Below, one piece after another: positions 21,598-32,830 of a stretch of DNA of 64,000 nucleotides. Positions within the stretch are counted from its first letter, which is position 1, and each line of letters opens with the position of its first letter. The notes beneath the pieces are model-generated. The model worked only from the letters and a program-made list of their open reading frames with translations, did not search any database and had not been told where the DNA came from. This DNA is from Catonia carolina (lineage: Eukaryota; Arthropoda; Insecta; Hemiptera; Achilidae), in NCBI GenBank assembly GCA_035578175.1, contig JAQMRL010000016.1, forward strand, positions 1,923,501 through 1,987,500, read 5' to 3'. The position numbers and the translations under genes are program-made.

Positions 21598-21800
21598 AAT
21601 ATACATGTGCTTCTTGTTTAAATACCATTTTTGTACGTGCACACAAATAAACCAAAAAATTTAAATCGTGCAGTAAAATTTTTATGCTATTCCTGGCTGC
21701 TTCTAGAAGTTTGCTCTGTACAATTAACGTTATTCACATTAACACATTGCATGGGTAACCCACAGGACGGACACTTGGTCTGATAAATGTGTATCTCCTT

Positions 21801-22719
21801 TTGACTTTCTCTTCTCCATGTGAATATGTAGAAAGGAAAGTATTGTTTTCATGTCAATGTTTGGAAAGCGGGTTTTCACCAAATATAAACAAATTCAGAC
21901 CCCCGGAACCCAAAAAACATGTTTTAGTGGTTGGTCTGTGTGTGTGTGTGTGTGTGTGTGTCTTCTAAATATCTGAAAAAAGGAACATCTTTCAAAGTTC
22001 AAACTTAAAACTTAAGTTAGGTACCACAGGTGGACCTGACACAAACATTTTCATTAAAATCTGTCGACTGGAAATAGTATTTTTACAGTTTTTGCAATAT
22101 TTTTTAAAAATGGCTCCTCTGATTTTTTTGAATTGCCTCATTTACTAGATAATTATGCTCTACAAGATGCGGTAGGTGCGCCATGTATGCTGAAATTGTT
22201 GGGGAGGCTGTTCACTCGTAGAAAATGTGGTTTTTTTAATATTGCTGACTTAATATGCATTTTAGCGCAGAATTGTATAATCAAAGTCGTAGACAATTTT
22301 AAAGTCTAAAAGATTTATTTCAAACATTTCTTTGTATATTGCTTAGTTTAGCAGTAATTAGTGATTTTCTGTTGATTTTTTTTAATGAAAGTCTGAATAA
22401 AAAAATGGATTTTTAAAGATTTCTGCGGTAGTACGCATTTAACGACAAAAGTGTATGTCATCAAATTTATAGGAAATTTAAAAAAATCTACATTTTTTTT
22501 TGGTAGCATTTTCTCTACAGAGCCTAGTTTAGCTTCAACAAGTGATTTTTTTCATATTATTGAGCTAAACTAAGGTAGGTTTTCATTTTGCATTATTCAC
22601 TCATGAATAAAATTGGATTATGTTTTTTGAGGTAAGTTTTTTTTATATTACTAATGTTAATTTTCATTGTTCATAATTTGCATTGGCAAGTGAAAGTCGT
22701 GTGAGTGTTTCAAATCGGA
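21801..22719 (-). repeat. Family A element with GT microsatellite
   Basis: Copy of 4161-4958. The internal (GT)n at about 21936-21961 sits where family A carries its microsatellite. Confidence 0.75.
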
Positions 22720-22983
22720 TTTTTTCTACTCAGTTGTAATGGGAAATGTATGTTGAGGGGTAAAGGAGGGATTTTGTACTCGGCTGTTATGTCAGAATAG
22801 CATGAATGATTTTGTAGACTACATCTGAAGTCATAGACCCATCATCAGAGTATACAAAATATATTGTAAAAGTACTTTAATTTTTATCACTGACCTGTTA
22901 CAGCTGTTATACCGCTTGTTTTTACCTGTTAATTATGAACATGTTTTGGTGTCCAACATCATTAGAGCACTCAAATTTCAAAT
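22720..22983. repeat. Duplicated spacer
   Basis: Copy of 4959-5225. No gene is seen. Confidence 0.55.
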
Positions 22984-24757
22984 TGATGTGAAACACTCAC
23001 ACAACTTTCTCTTGCTAATGAAGTAATGAACAATATAACTTAACTGTAGAAATAAACAAGAAAACTAACCTCAAAAGACATAACCTTATTTTAATCAGGA
23101 GTGAATGATGCTAAATGAAAACCAACCTTAGTTTGGCTCAATAATACGGAAAATCATTTTTTATGCTAAACTATGCTCTGTAGAGAAAAATACTAACAAA
23201 ATAAAAGTTGTAAATCATTTAATTTACTATAAGTTTCATTTTATACACTTTGTCGTTAAATGCATACTAAGGCAAAAATCTTAAGAATTTCATTTATTTA
23301 CAGATTTTCATGAAGAAAAAAGAAAATCACTAATTACCGTTAAACTGTTTGAAATAAAAGTTGTAGATTTTTCATTTTCTAACCTTTTGATTACACACTT
23401 TTGCCCTATATGTCATATTAAGGCCGCGATATTAAAAAAAAAAACATTTTTTTTCTACGAGAGAACAGCCTCCCCAAGAATTTCAGCAGACTTAGCGTCT
23501 ACCCTATCATGTACAGCATCAAGAATGTAGTAAAAGAGATGCTTTAAAAAAACTTGTAATTTTTGAGAAACTTGCAAAAAAGTGAAAAATTACACGGATA
23601 AACTACTACTTCTGGTTGATTGATTTTGATGAAACTGTCCTTGTGAGGTCCTCTAGTGGTACTTAACTTAAGTTTCAAGTTTCAACTTTGTACAACGTTT
23701 CGTTCTTGAGATATTTTGTACACATGTACACACACAGACCAATCGCTGAAAACATGTTTATTTTTTTGCGCCCTGGAGACTCCATGAGGGGTATAGGACA
23801 TGTCAGCTATAACACTTGAAATATATATAAGAATCACACAATTTATCACTACTATCAAGAAAGAAATTCTTGTACGCTATAAAAAGATTCACCGATCAAG
23901 TAATTTTTCAGATTGTATTTAAAAGAATGCAAATTATGACAACATTTTAAAAATTGGGATAATTTATTCATGAATTTTCTCCCTGTATAAGTAGGTTTCT
24001 GTTTAAACAATGTTCTGGAGTGATTAGCCACATGATAATCATTCCTATTTCTCATGTTATGATTGTGGACTTTGAAATTGTGCATATAATTATTTTGGCT
24101 ATCATACATAAATCACCTCAAATATGTAAATAGAGGGAACTGTAAGCAATATAAGCTCCTTAAATAGTGGCCTGCATGAGGTTAGCTGGTTAGCTTCCAC
24201 CATACATCTAATAGCTTTCTTTTGAATTTTAAAAACCTTATTCATATTACGCATGCTAGAATTACCCCATACTAAGATACCATAATGGATATGAGACAGA
24301 ATGAGGCCATGATAAGCTGCCATTAGTAATTTTTTATCATTTAATGTGACAATTTGTTGTAGTGCAAATACCCCAGATGATATTTTACTACAAACTTGAT
24401 TGGTATAGAAATCCCACGACAAAGATCTATCTAGAGATAATCCAGGAACTTCACTGTTTCTACATGCTCTAAACTATTATTATGAATAAATACATCTACT
24501 TTCTTTAACGTTATGTTTATTTTTAAACTGCAAGTACTAACACTTTTTCCCATCAAGTGTTAATAACATTTGATTCAAGAACTACGGACTCTATGTTAAT
24601 ATGTGTGTATTTACTTCAAGAGCATCTACCAGTAAACTGTTAATGTTACTTTGTAAGTTTCCCTCTAACAACCCTAGTTAACTCTTTTTGGGTGAAGGGG
24701 GTCTGAAAACAATACTTTCCTTCCTATATATTCAAATAGGGTAAGAGAAAGTAAAAA
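22984..24757 (+). repeat. Family A element interrupted by a LINE fragment
   Basis: Copy of 5226-6208 but without its SINE. The LINE fragment at 23768-24684 splits it at catgtttttt|gggtg near the H tip. Confidence 0.75.
23768..24684 (-). pseudogene. LINE fragment, 5'-truncated reverse-transcriptase C-terminus
   Basis: Same family as 10061-12740. Minus-strand fragments include SKISSGVFALQQI, VWGNSSMRNMNKVFKIQKK and LFKELILLTVPSIYIFEVI (24422-24102), then a tail (24109-23855) in another frame. The palm and catalytic Asp pair are missing. The 3' end has the family's GGAGACTCC motif next to an oligo-T on the + strand. It interrupts a family-A copy, so it is younger than that copy. Confidence 0.8.
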
Positions 24758-24856
24758 AACCAAATCTAGTGAAATGTGTAGAAGATGTCTCTTGAGTGAT
24801 TCAAGTGAAACTGTTTAATCATTTGAGTTGATCTTTTGTCGTATTGTGTGCTGATA

Positions 24857-25624
24857 GGAGACGCATTTGTTATTCTTATTTACTCCATTCACTTCATTCG
24901 TGTTTACGTGTATGGGGTAACAGTTTATTATCCTCACATATGAATGACATTTTATACAATTTATTGTTTTGTTTCTAAATAATGTATTTGTAATTATTTT
25001 ATTATATTTCATAGAATGTATCGTTTCTGTTCTGTATGGTTATTTTTCTCTTAGGCTGTTGTTAAATCAGTTTCCAAATGTAACTTGTAATTAATTGTAC
25101 AGTCCATTTGAAATAGCATGATAGTATTACTTAAATGGAATAAGGAACGGAGGGAATTTTTTAATGTGCTCATGCGTCAGTGCTACCACTAGGAATAATT
25201 AAAAGGGAAATTTTACTTTCGAAAAGGGAATTTTTATTCAGAAAAGTTACCGCCATTCAGAGACTTACTATCATGCTATTTTGAATGGACTATATTTTGT
25301 TTTTTGTTATATCCATTATTTAATTATTTTTGTCATTATGCCATGAATCTTATGGCTCTTATTTTGTTATTTAAGCGTTTCTCATCTTGTGTATAATTAA
25401 GTGCTCGATATTATATATGGTACTTTAACAAGGTGCAGTTTTATGGGAATATGGGTGGTTAGAGGATTTATTAGTAGTAATGACGGGTAATGTGTTTGTA
25501 CAGGCCGTGCCACGATTTTCCAGGCTTGCCGTCCGACCGTTGTTACGGTGCATACTATCTAAAGCGAAAACATTCCCTCACGTTTATTTCATATCACCCC
25601 ATATAGGCTCAAACGATAAGTAAC
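24857..25624. repeat. Repeat unit B, left part
   Basis: Matches 7530-8290 and 60180-60930. Unit B continues at 26487 after a family-A insertion. It contains a 193-bp MITE at 25100-25292. Confidence 0.6.
25100..25292. mobile_element. 193-bp TA-flanked MITE
   Basis: Second copy, with TA at 25098-25099 and 25293-25294. Confidence 0.75.
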
Positions 25625-26486
25625 TTTTTACTTTCTCTTGCCTATTGAATATATAGGAATGAAAGTATTGTTTTCTTGTCGATTTTTCGAAATCAATTTT
25701 GCACCGGATCTACACGTTTTCAGACCCCGTAAACCCAAAAACATGTTTTTTGCGATTGGTCTGTGTGCGTGCGTGTGTGTACAAAATTTCTCAAGAACGG
25801 AACATCGTACGAACTTGAAACTTAAAACTTAAGTTACATACCACTACCGGACCCAACAAGAACATTTTCATCAAAATCGGTCAACCGGACGTAGTAGTTA
25901 ATTCGTGTAATTTTTCACTTTCTTGCATTTTCTCAAAAACTGGTCTTTTGATTTTTTTATATCACCTTATTTTCTTAGTTTTTTATGCTCTACAACACAG
26001 GGTACGCACCATGTTTGCTGAAATTCTTGGTGAGGCTGTTTTCACATTAAAAAATTGGTTTTTTTAATATTACCACTTTAATATGCATTTTAGCGTAAAA
26101 ATTTATGTATTAGAAAATGTAGAGAGATTAAAATCCTACAACTTTTATGTGTATTATTATTTTGTATAATGCTAAGTTTAGCAGTAATTAGCGATTTTTT
26201 ACTTTATTCTCATGAAAATGTGTGAAAAATCGTTTTTTTTAAGATTTGGCCTTAGTTTACGATAAAAGTGTTTACAATAAAATTTATAGAAAATAAAAAG
26301 ATCTAAAACTTTTATTTTAAGTATTTTTTTGTGCAGTGCCTATGAGTGTCTTTCACTCATGATTAAAATAAGATTATGTTTTTGAGGTTAGTTTTTTGTT
26401 TATTTATAATGTTTTATTACTAATGTTAGGTTTATTGTTAATTATTTGCATTGGCAAGAGAAAGTTGTGTGAGTGTTCACACCAGA
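25625..26486 (-). mobile_element. Family A element, complete, with empty site
   Basis: Inserted in unit B between agtaac and gttttac. The uninterrupted sequence (taacgttttac) is at about 8288 and 60931. The comparison gives exact ends, TTTTTACTTTCTC on the left and CACACCAGA on the right, 862 bp, with no target duplication. This is the best single copy for defining the family. Confidence 0.85.
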
Positions 26487-26642
26487 GTTTTACATACGTA
26501 ATTAATTTTTTACTTTGTTAAGCAAACACAAAGAAATATTAAATTAATTTCTATAATAAAACCTTAAAAACAAGTATAAAGGCCTAATGTATACGTTTAT
26601 GTAAATAAAGACAAACAATTTGTAAGTGTTATTATTAATAAT
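26487..26642. repeat. Repeat unit B, middle part
   Basis: Continues unit B to the break at 26642. Unit B resumes at about 31041. Confidence 0.55.
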
Positions 26643-27147
26643 GAAAATGTTAGTGATTATTTTAAGGGTAATTAGAGACGGAAGGAAGGCGTGTTGGCAC
26701 GCGTTTACCGCACGGCGGGCGGCCAACATTGAGCGGTAGTGGACATGAATGAGATGCGTGTGTATTAACAACCATTGAAAAATGTAATGTCGCATCAACT
26801 GCATGTTACCATTGGTTGTATCATGTGACACCGTCTGTCTGTACCCAGCCTAATATGTCATTGTTTATGGTTTATATTTTCAACAACACTAACTGTAATA
26901 TGTTACACTAAAACGATAGTAGAATGACTCACTAGGCATTACAACAGCGAGCTTGGAAATGTGTGGCGCGCGCGGCCTATATAAATAATTTCACTAATTC
27001 CATCACTACCTCGCCAATTAACGTTTAGCTCTGTTCTTTACTGGAGGAGATCCATTCAAATATTGTAGTCTCTTTCTTGCCAACTAATACGTTTTGTAAT
27101 AACATCGTGTAAATAAATGTGTTAAAAATTGAGGTCTGCTTATGGCA
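26643..27147. other. Unique insert with promoter-like features, LTR-like
   Basis: This stretch and 30695-31040 are absent from the other copies of unit B, so together they are an insertion that later took the A and pogo elements. It contains a GC-rich patch then gcctatataaataa (TATA-like, about 26976-26989) and AATAAA near 27113, an order seen in LTRs. No partner LTR or target duplication was confirmed. Confidence 0.35.
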
Positions 27148-28165
27148 TTTTTACTTTCTCTTGCCTATATGAATATATAGAAAGGAAAGTATTGTTTTCA
27201 TGTTGATTTTTCGAAATCGAGTTTTCACCGGATCTACACGTTTTCAGACTTCCTGAACCCAAAATACATGTTTTTAGCGATTGGTATGTGTGTGAACAGA
27301 ATATCTCAAGAACAGAACGTCGTACGAACTTGAAACTTGAAACTTTAGTTACATACCCTTACCGGACCCGACACGAACATTTTCATTAAAATCAGTCAAT
27401 CGGAAGTAGTAGTTTATTCGTGTAATTTTTCACTTTTTTGCGATTTTCTCAAAAACTGGTCCTATAATTATTCTTAAAATGGCCTCATTTACTAAATTTT
27501 TTATGCTCTGCAAGATAGGGTAGGCGCTGTGTTTGCTGAAATTCTGCTGTGAGGCTGGTTTCATGTAAAAAAGTGTTTTCTTAAGATTACGGCTTTAATA
27601 TGTATTATAGCACAAAAATTTATATAATAAAAGTTATAGAGAATTTAAAATTCTAACACTTTTATTTAAAACATTTTTTTTTGTATAACGCTTAGTTTAG
27701 TAGTAATTAGCGATTTTCTGTTTTTTTCTCACGAAGACGTGTGAAAAATCAATTTTTTTAAGATTTCGGCCTTAGTAAGGTAGAGGGCCCTAATTTCGTC
27801 CCCGCCCCTAATTCCGTCCCCCTCTGTTTCTCGGCGAGTTGGGTTGGTAAGACTGTGGCAGCGATACAGCGTGCAAGAGGCATGCCACTTTAGTCTATTG
27901 AGAGCCTTTGGTGAATGCTGCTGTATTTTTGTCGCTGCTTAGTAAGGATTTGCTGTTTTTAGGAGAGGTGAGTTCTTGCAAGCTTTTCTGAATCATCTTG
28001 TTATTATTAGGGTAAACACGTTTCATTAATCATATTTTATTCACTCGTTCATACGTGAATGGTAGCATATAGTAACATGTTAGATTAAAGTCCTTTGTCA
28101 GCGTGGGTTATTGTAGAGGCCGCCATATTGAGAAAGTGGTTGTTCCTAATTCCGTCCTCCTTGTA

Positions 28166-28200
28166 GTTCCTAATTTCGTCCCAGGGACGAAATTAGGAAC
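28166..28200. promoter_or_regulatory. Perfect palindrome of the transposon end motif upstream of the transposase ATG
   Basis: GTTCCTAATTTCGTCCC (28166-28182) is followed after one base by its exact reverse complement (28184-28200), 21 bp before the start codon. The same motif forms the terminal and subterminal repeats, so the transposase could bind its own leader. Function is inferred. Confidence 0.5.
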
Positions 28201-28221
28201 TTAGTAGTTCCATTTTTACAG

Positions 28222-30042
28222 ATGGCTCCCAGGAAAACGTGGGATAAGGAATCAATGATCCAGGCTATAAGTTCTGTGAAAACAAAGAAAATGGGATATA
28301 AGGCTGCAAGCAAAACATTTAATGTTCCTCGAGCTACACTTAAGGACTACATAAAAAAAGGAGGAGATTTGACTCCTGAGGAGTTAGTAAACAAAAAAAT
28401 TGGAAGAAAGCCGGTTTTGCCACCAAATATAGAAAACGAACTAGTATTCTACTGTGCGGAAATGGAAAACAATTTCTATGGTTTAACGGTGAAAGATTTG
28501 CGTCGAATGGCGTACCAGCTTGCAATACGAAATAATGTTGAACATCCGTTTTCTAAGGATAAAAAAGCAGCTGGGCGTAAATGGATGCGCCTTTTTTTTA
28601 AAAGACATCCTCATTTATCATTAAGAAAGCCTCAGCCATTGTCTTTAGCCAGAATCCAAGGCTTCAGTAAGGACAGTGTTCAAAAATTCTTCAGTATTTT
28701 AAAACCAGAATTAGACAGAGTAAATTATAATCCGTTGAAAGTTTTCAACGTTGATGAGACGGGCATTTCAGTAGTCCAACACAAAACTCAAAAAATTGTG
28801 GCTACAAAAGGAAAGAGAGAAGTACATAAAATGTCTTCGGCGGAAAGAGGGTCGTTGGTCACAGTTGTTACATGCATGTCCGCTGCTGGACAATATGTGC
28901 CACCAATGATGATCTTCCCTCGTAAACTGATGAAAGCAGAACTATTGGATGGTGCTCCCCCCGGTACCATTGGAGCCGTCCACGAAAGTGGATGGATTAC
29001 CGCAGAGCTCTTTGAAAAATGGTTTCACCATTTTGTATTTACTGTGAAACCATCAAAAGAAGATCCAATCGTTCTTGTGTTAGATGGACATTATTCACAC
29101 ACGCGGAATATTAATGTTATCGGGTATGCTCGTGAAAATGGCGTTTCAATTATTTGTTTACCTCCACACTCCACTGCTAAAATGCAACCATTAGACGTTG
29201 CTTTTATGTTCCCTTTGAAAACGTACTATGCCCAGGCTATTGAGAACTGGTTGAGTAGTAATCCTGGACGTGTTGTAACTAATTTACAGCTAGCCAAATT
29301 GTTTAATGAAGGGTATGTAAAAGCCGCAACTATGGAAACGGCTGTCAACGGTTTTCGTAAAACTGGTATAATTCCTTACAACCCTAACATATTCAGTGAA
29401 GTGGATTTTGTGGCACACATTCAATCAAACTCTGTAAATGAGACCCCTGCAACACAAACGGATTCTAATCCTTCTACAAGCACTGCTTCTACTTCTACGG
29501 TCAGCCCGCAACAAATCAAGGCGGTGCCAGTCATCCAGGCTTCAACATCTGCTAGGAGAGGATCTGCTATTCTTGTGACAAGCTCTCCACATAAAACAAA
29601 AATTGAAGAGGCCTTTGCCAAGAAAAATGCTCCTGCTCGTAAGAGACTTTCATCGTCATTGCCTAAGACCCCTGCAACACAAAGTAATTATAATCCTTCA
29701 ACAAGCTCTTCATCTGCTTCTACGGTAAGCCCGAAACAAATCACGGCCCATAAGAGACTTGAGTCGTCATTGTCTAAAAAAATTAAACGAACTGGACCCA
29801 AGAAGAAAACTGAATCACCAAGTGAAAGTGAATGCAGTGATGCCATTGATTACGTCTCCACCGACAATGAGGACAGTGATAACGATGACGCTCAGTGTCC
29901 TGTCTGCGGAAAGAATTATTCGTTCGACAAATCTGGTGAAAAATGGATTTGTTGCATAAAATGTTTTCAGTGGCACCACGAAAACTGTAATCAAACTAAA
30001 GACCGAATAAAATTTATTTGTGATATTTGTTTGGATGGCTAA
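28222..30042 (+). CDS. pogo-superfamily DDD transposase with C-terminal PHD finger, 606 aa
   Basis: Cut-and-paste transposase acting on the TIRs of its own element. Residues 1-45 match a psq-type helix-turn-helix (MGYKAASKTFNVPRATLKDYI). About 60-140 resembles the CENP-B/Tc5 second HTH (KWMRLFFKRHPHLSLRKP). The DDE_1 catalytic core follows: D178 in FNVDETG, D288 in VLDGHYSH, D325 in QPLDVAF, a DD36D spacing. A Ser/Thr-Pro-rich linker (about 410-550) contains basic, possibly nuclear-localising stretches and repeated PATQ/STSS tracts. Residues 559-606 form a C4HC3 PHD finger (C559, C562, C578, C581, H586, C589, C600, C603). The frame is unbroken and all three Asp are kept. A TTTTTACAG acceptor-like sequence touches the ATG, so a 5' UTR intron is possible. 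Domestication cannot be ruled out, but the TIRs and TA flanks argue for a live element. Confidence 0.95.
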   Translation: MAPRKTWDKESMIQAISSVKTKKMGYKAASKTFNVPRATLKDYIKKGGDLTPEELVNKKIGRKPVLPPNIENELVFYCAEMENNFYGLTVKDLRRMAYQLAIRNNVEHPFSKDKKAAGRKWMRLFFKRHPHLSLRKPQPLSLARIQGFSKDSVQKFFSILKPELDRVNYNPLKVFNVDETGISVVQHKTQKIVATKGKREVHKMSSAERGSLVTVVTCMSAAGQYVPPMMIFPRKLMKAELLDGAPPGTIGAVHESGWITAELFEKWFHHFVFTVKPSKEDPIVLVLDGHYSHTRNINVIGYARENGVSIICLPPHSTAKMQPLDVAFMFPLKTYYAQAIENWLSSNPGRVVTNLQLAKLFNEGYVKAATMETAVNGFRKTGIIPYNPNIFSEVDFVAHIQSNSVNETPATQTDSNPSTSTASTSTVSPQQIKAVPVIQASTSARRGSAILVTSSPHKTKIEEAFAKKNAPARKRLSSSLPKTPATQSNYNPSTSSSSASTVSPKQITAHKRLESSLSKKIKRTGPKKKTESPSESECSDAIDYVSTDNEDSDNDDAQCPVCGKNYSFDKSGEKWICCIKCFQWHHENCNQTKDRIKFICDICLDG

Positions 30043-30694
30043 ATTAATAAGTTATTTATATGTTTCATTCATTTTATATTAACTACTATCTGTATATAAT
30101 TAATAAATAATCATTTTAATTCATAGATAACCATTGGAATTGTTAATTAATCGCCTTTTTCCCACAATACCCTAGGGGGACGGAATTAGGAACACTTTCT
30201 GTGACAAATTATTTATGTAAAGAATTATAAATAATTTTTTTTAAATTGTTTGGTAAAATATTTCGATTTCAGAGAGAAATGTGTCAAGGAAACAATGACT
30301 AAGCAATACATACACTAAATTTGAGATTGATTTTACATTTCATTTGGCCCCTACAGCTGAAAATATGACTGGGGGACGGAATTTGGGTCCCCTACCTTAT
30401 GCATTTTATGACAAAAAAGTATATAATCGAATTTATAGAAAATTAAAACATCTAAAACTTTTATATACCATTTTTCTTTACGGAGCCTAGTTTAGCGTGA
30501 AGAAGTGATTTTCCGTATTTTTAAGCCAAACTGAGTTTGATTTTCATTTTACGTCTCTCACTCATGATTAAAATTAGGTTATATTTATTGAGGTTAGTTT
30601 GTCGTTTATTTCTAATATTTTATTACTATTGTTAGGTTTATTGTTAATTAATTTGCATTGGCAAGAGAAAGTTGTGTGAGTGTTTCACACCAGA

Positions 30695-31040
30695 TTTTTA
30701 AACATTTTCAACTGAGTCCCAACTGTATTTTATAAATGCTGTTTCATCCGCATGGTATTTGCACAGCGTTACTGAAACGTGTCATTTAATAACTTTGTAT
30801 ATTTTATTTTGACAACTAGTACTTCACACATGTGAGTACTCCATTGAGTAAAAACTGGGAAAACAATGTTGTTGATGTTTTAAAATATTTTCTCAGTTGG
30901 GAAATGGAACGGCAAGTACTCAAGACTGTAAATATAAGGAGATTACCAAACAGTAATACCTCCTATACATTTGTAAATGGAAAAATTTCAACTTGCAGAC
31001 TAGAAAAACATTGTTAGGACAAAGTAATGTGGACGCATGT
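30695..31040. other. Unique non-coding stretch
   Basis: Right part of the insertion that interrupts unit B. I recognise nothing in it; the 61-codon frame at 30832-31017 has no familiar motif. Confidence 0.4.
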
Positions 31041-32384
31041 CACTGCTTACTTGTAAAATGTAAATCATGAACCAATGACAATCAGTTAATAGTAACTGGG
31101 CACTTACAGTTTTACAAATAGATATGTTCAATGTTTAAACAAAATTATATCGTGACAATATCTGAAAGGAAAGAGTGTTGAAGAATTCTCTAAAAGTACC
31201 GACATTTAAAAGGTGTTAATTTAAATAATAATGGGTGTTTTATTGAGGACACAACCCTGATTATAGGAAAATAGAAGTAATAAATTGGTAAATTTTCTCT
31301 CCACCAATTGGTATGTTGGCAACAGTGTACTCATGGCCAACTACCTAAAACAATTAAAATGTTCCAGTCAAGCATTAGTGTGGTGGCAGCTGTCGTTTCA
31401 TTATATTGTGTTAGCAATGGTTGTTTCCAAGGAAAAGATTGTGGCTTTTAACATAGGGTTGCATTCTTAATAAAACACCCGTAGAGTATTTTATTAATAA
31501 AATCATTGCTGACACAATATAACAAAACGACTGCTGCCACCACACTAATGCTTGACTGGAACATTTTAACTGTCTTAGGTAGAGTGTACTGTTCCTTGAG
31601 TGCACTGTTGCCAACATACCGATTGGGGGACAGAAAATTTACCGATTTATTACTTCTATCTTTTTATAGTCAGGGTTGCGTCGCTAATAAAACACCCTAT
31701 AATAGTAGTAAATAAAAAATAGGGTTTCTAAGAAATAGAAATATAACGCACAAATGGTTACATGTAGCCTATTGTTGTACGGCTACCTAAAGGAGTCTGG
31801 TATCTAATTAGATGATTGGCTCTTTTTGTAACCATTCTATTCAATCATGATGAGTGTATATTTATTATTATATAGAAAATCTCTGTCCTTCTCGTGACTT
31901 GCATAGCTTCATGTATGTAAGGGAGCACACCGTTTTGGAGTTGAGTCTTTGATCTGGCAGTGAGTCATACTGTGTACGAGTACGCCTGCCAAGAGATCCA
32001 CCGTAAATTGTAGACACAAATAATCGTTGTTATCTTTGTAAGTAGGACTTAGTTTAAGTAAGTGCAAAATAATCTTGCAATTATTTAAGTTTACGTTATA
32101 ATTTTATTTGTAATTAGTTTGTTATTTCTTATAAGTAATTTAATTGTAGGTTTAAGACACTTAAATTGTTCTTGTAATTTTTAGTTTGCAATAAATAATA
32201 CTTGTAATTCTTAAACTATAGTGTGTTAATTATTTAATTTACCTAGATCTTGAAACGGACCTTAGAGATAAGTGTCACAATACATTATTGTCTAGTGACT
32301 GGAGGTGTAAGTTCAGTTGAGGCTGTCAACTAAATACATAATTTGGAATCTGTTATATTGTAATAATCTGTTTCCAGTTTGTCA
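31041..32384. repeat. Repeat unit B, right part
   Basis: Continues unit B and matches 8450-9316 and 61085-62410. It contains a foldback MITE (31233-31697). Confidence 0.6.
31233..31697. mobile_element. Foldback MITE, 465 bp, about 220-bp inverted arms
   Basis: The left arm from GGGTGTTTTATTGAGG is nearly repeated in inverse at the right end (AATAAAACACCC), leaving only a short centre near 31450-31500. The empty site is at 8629-8640 in the paralogous unit. Flanks on both sides read ataat(a), so the duplication is short and uncertain. ORFs inside simply mirror the palindrome. Confidence 0.8.
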
Positions 32385-32522
32385 TGTTCATGTGGTCTTG
32401 GGTTTGAATCCCATTCAGGCACGGCATATTTTCATACCTTACAAAAAAATCATTTCATCCTTCACCATCTGCATTAGCAGTAATTCCAGAACAGTAGGAC
32501 TAGAAACTAAAAGAAGAAAAAA
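32385..32522 (+). mobile_element. SINE family 1, 5'-truncated
   Basis: Duplicate of 9325-9456. Confidence 0.6.
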
Positions 32523-32542
32523 TTGCCATGTTCAGTCTAGTT

Positions 32543-32830
32543 GTACTTTTTCTTGCCTATATAAATTTATAGCAAAGAGTATTGCTTTCATGTTGATGAG
32601 AAATCCAGTTTTCACAAGATATACATTTTTTCAGGCCCCCTGAACCCAATAAAACATGTTGTTAGCAATTCTTCTGTGTGTGAATAAAATATCTCAAGAA
32701 AGGAACTTTGTAAGAAGTTCAAAAATTAAAATTTAAGTTAGGTACATCTAGAGGAACCAAACGAACATTATCATCTAAATTGGTCAACTGAAGTAGTAGT
32801 TTCTTCATGTAATTTTCACTTTTTTTGCCC
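32543..32830 (-). repeat. Family A fragment, diverged variant
   Basis: Duplicate of 9473-9760. Confidence 0.6.

Larger units (their letters stand above)
27778..30397 (+). mobile_element. Complete pogo/Tigger-like DNA transposon, 2620 bp
   Basis: TIRs of about 26 bp start AGGTAGAGGGCCCTAATT (left) and AGGTAGGGGACCCAAATT (right, inverted). TA target duplications lie at 27776-27777 and 30398-30399, confirmed by uninterrupted family-A copies reading ccttagtatgcatt. The motif CCTAATT(T/C)CGTCCC recurs inside the left end (27789, 27807, 28145, 28169, inverted 28184) and the right end (inverted, about 30175 and 30371). It holds one intact transposase gene. Intact ends and ORF suggest a recent, possibly still mobile element. 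Confidence 0.93.
27148..30694 (-). repeat. Family A element hosting the pogo transposon
   Basis: H tip at 27148, T tip ending 30694. The element is cut at cttagTA|TAtgcatt by the transposon at 27778-30397; without it the copy is about 925 bp. Confidence 0.8.

Noticed and set aside
31285..31715. Three overlapping ORFs of 61-69 aa sharing peptide runs on both strands
   Set aside because: They are mirror images created by the foldback MITE's inverted arms.
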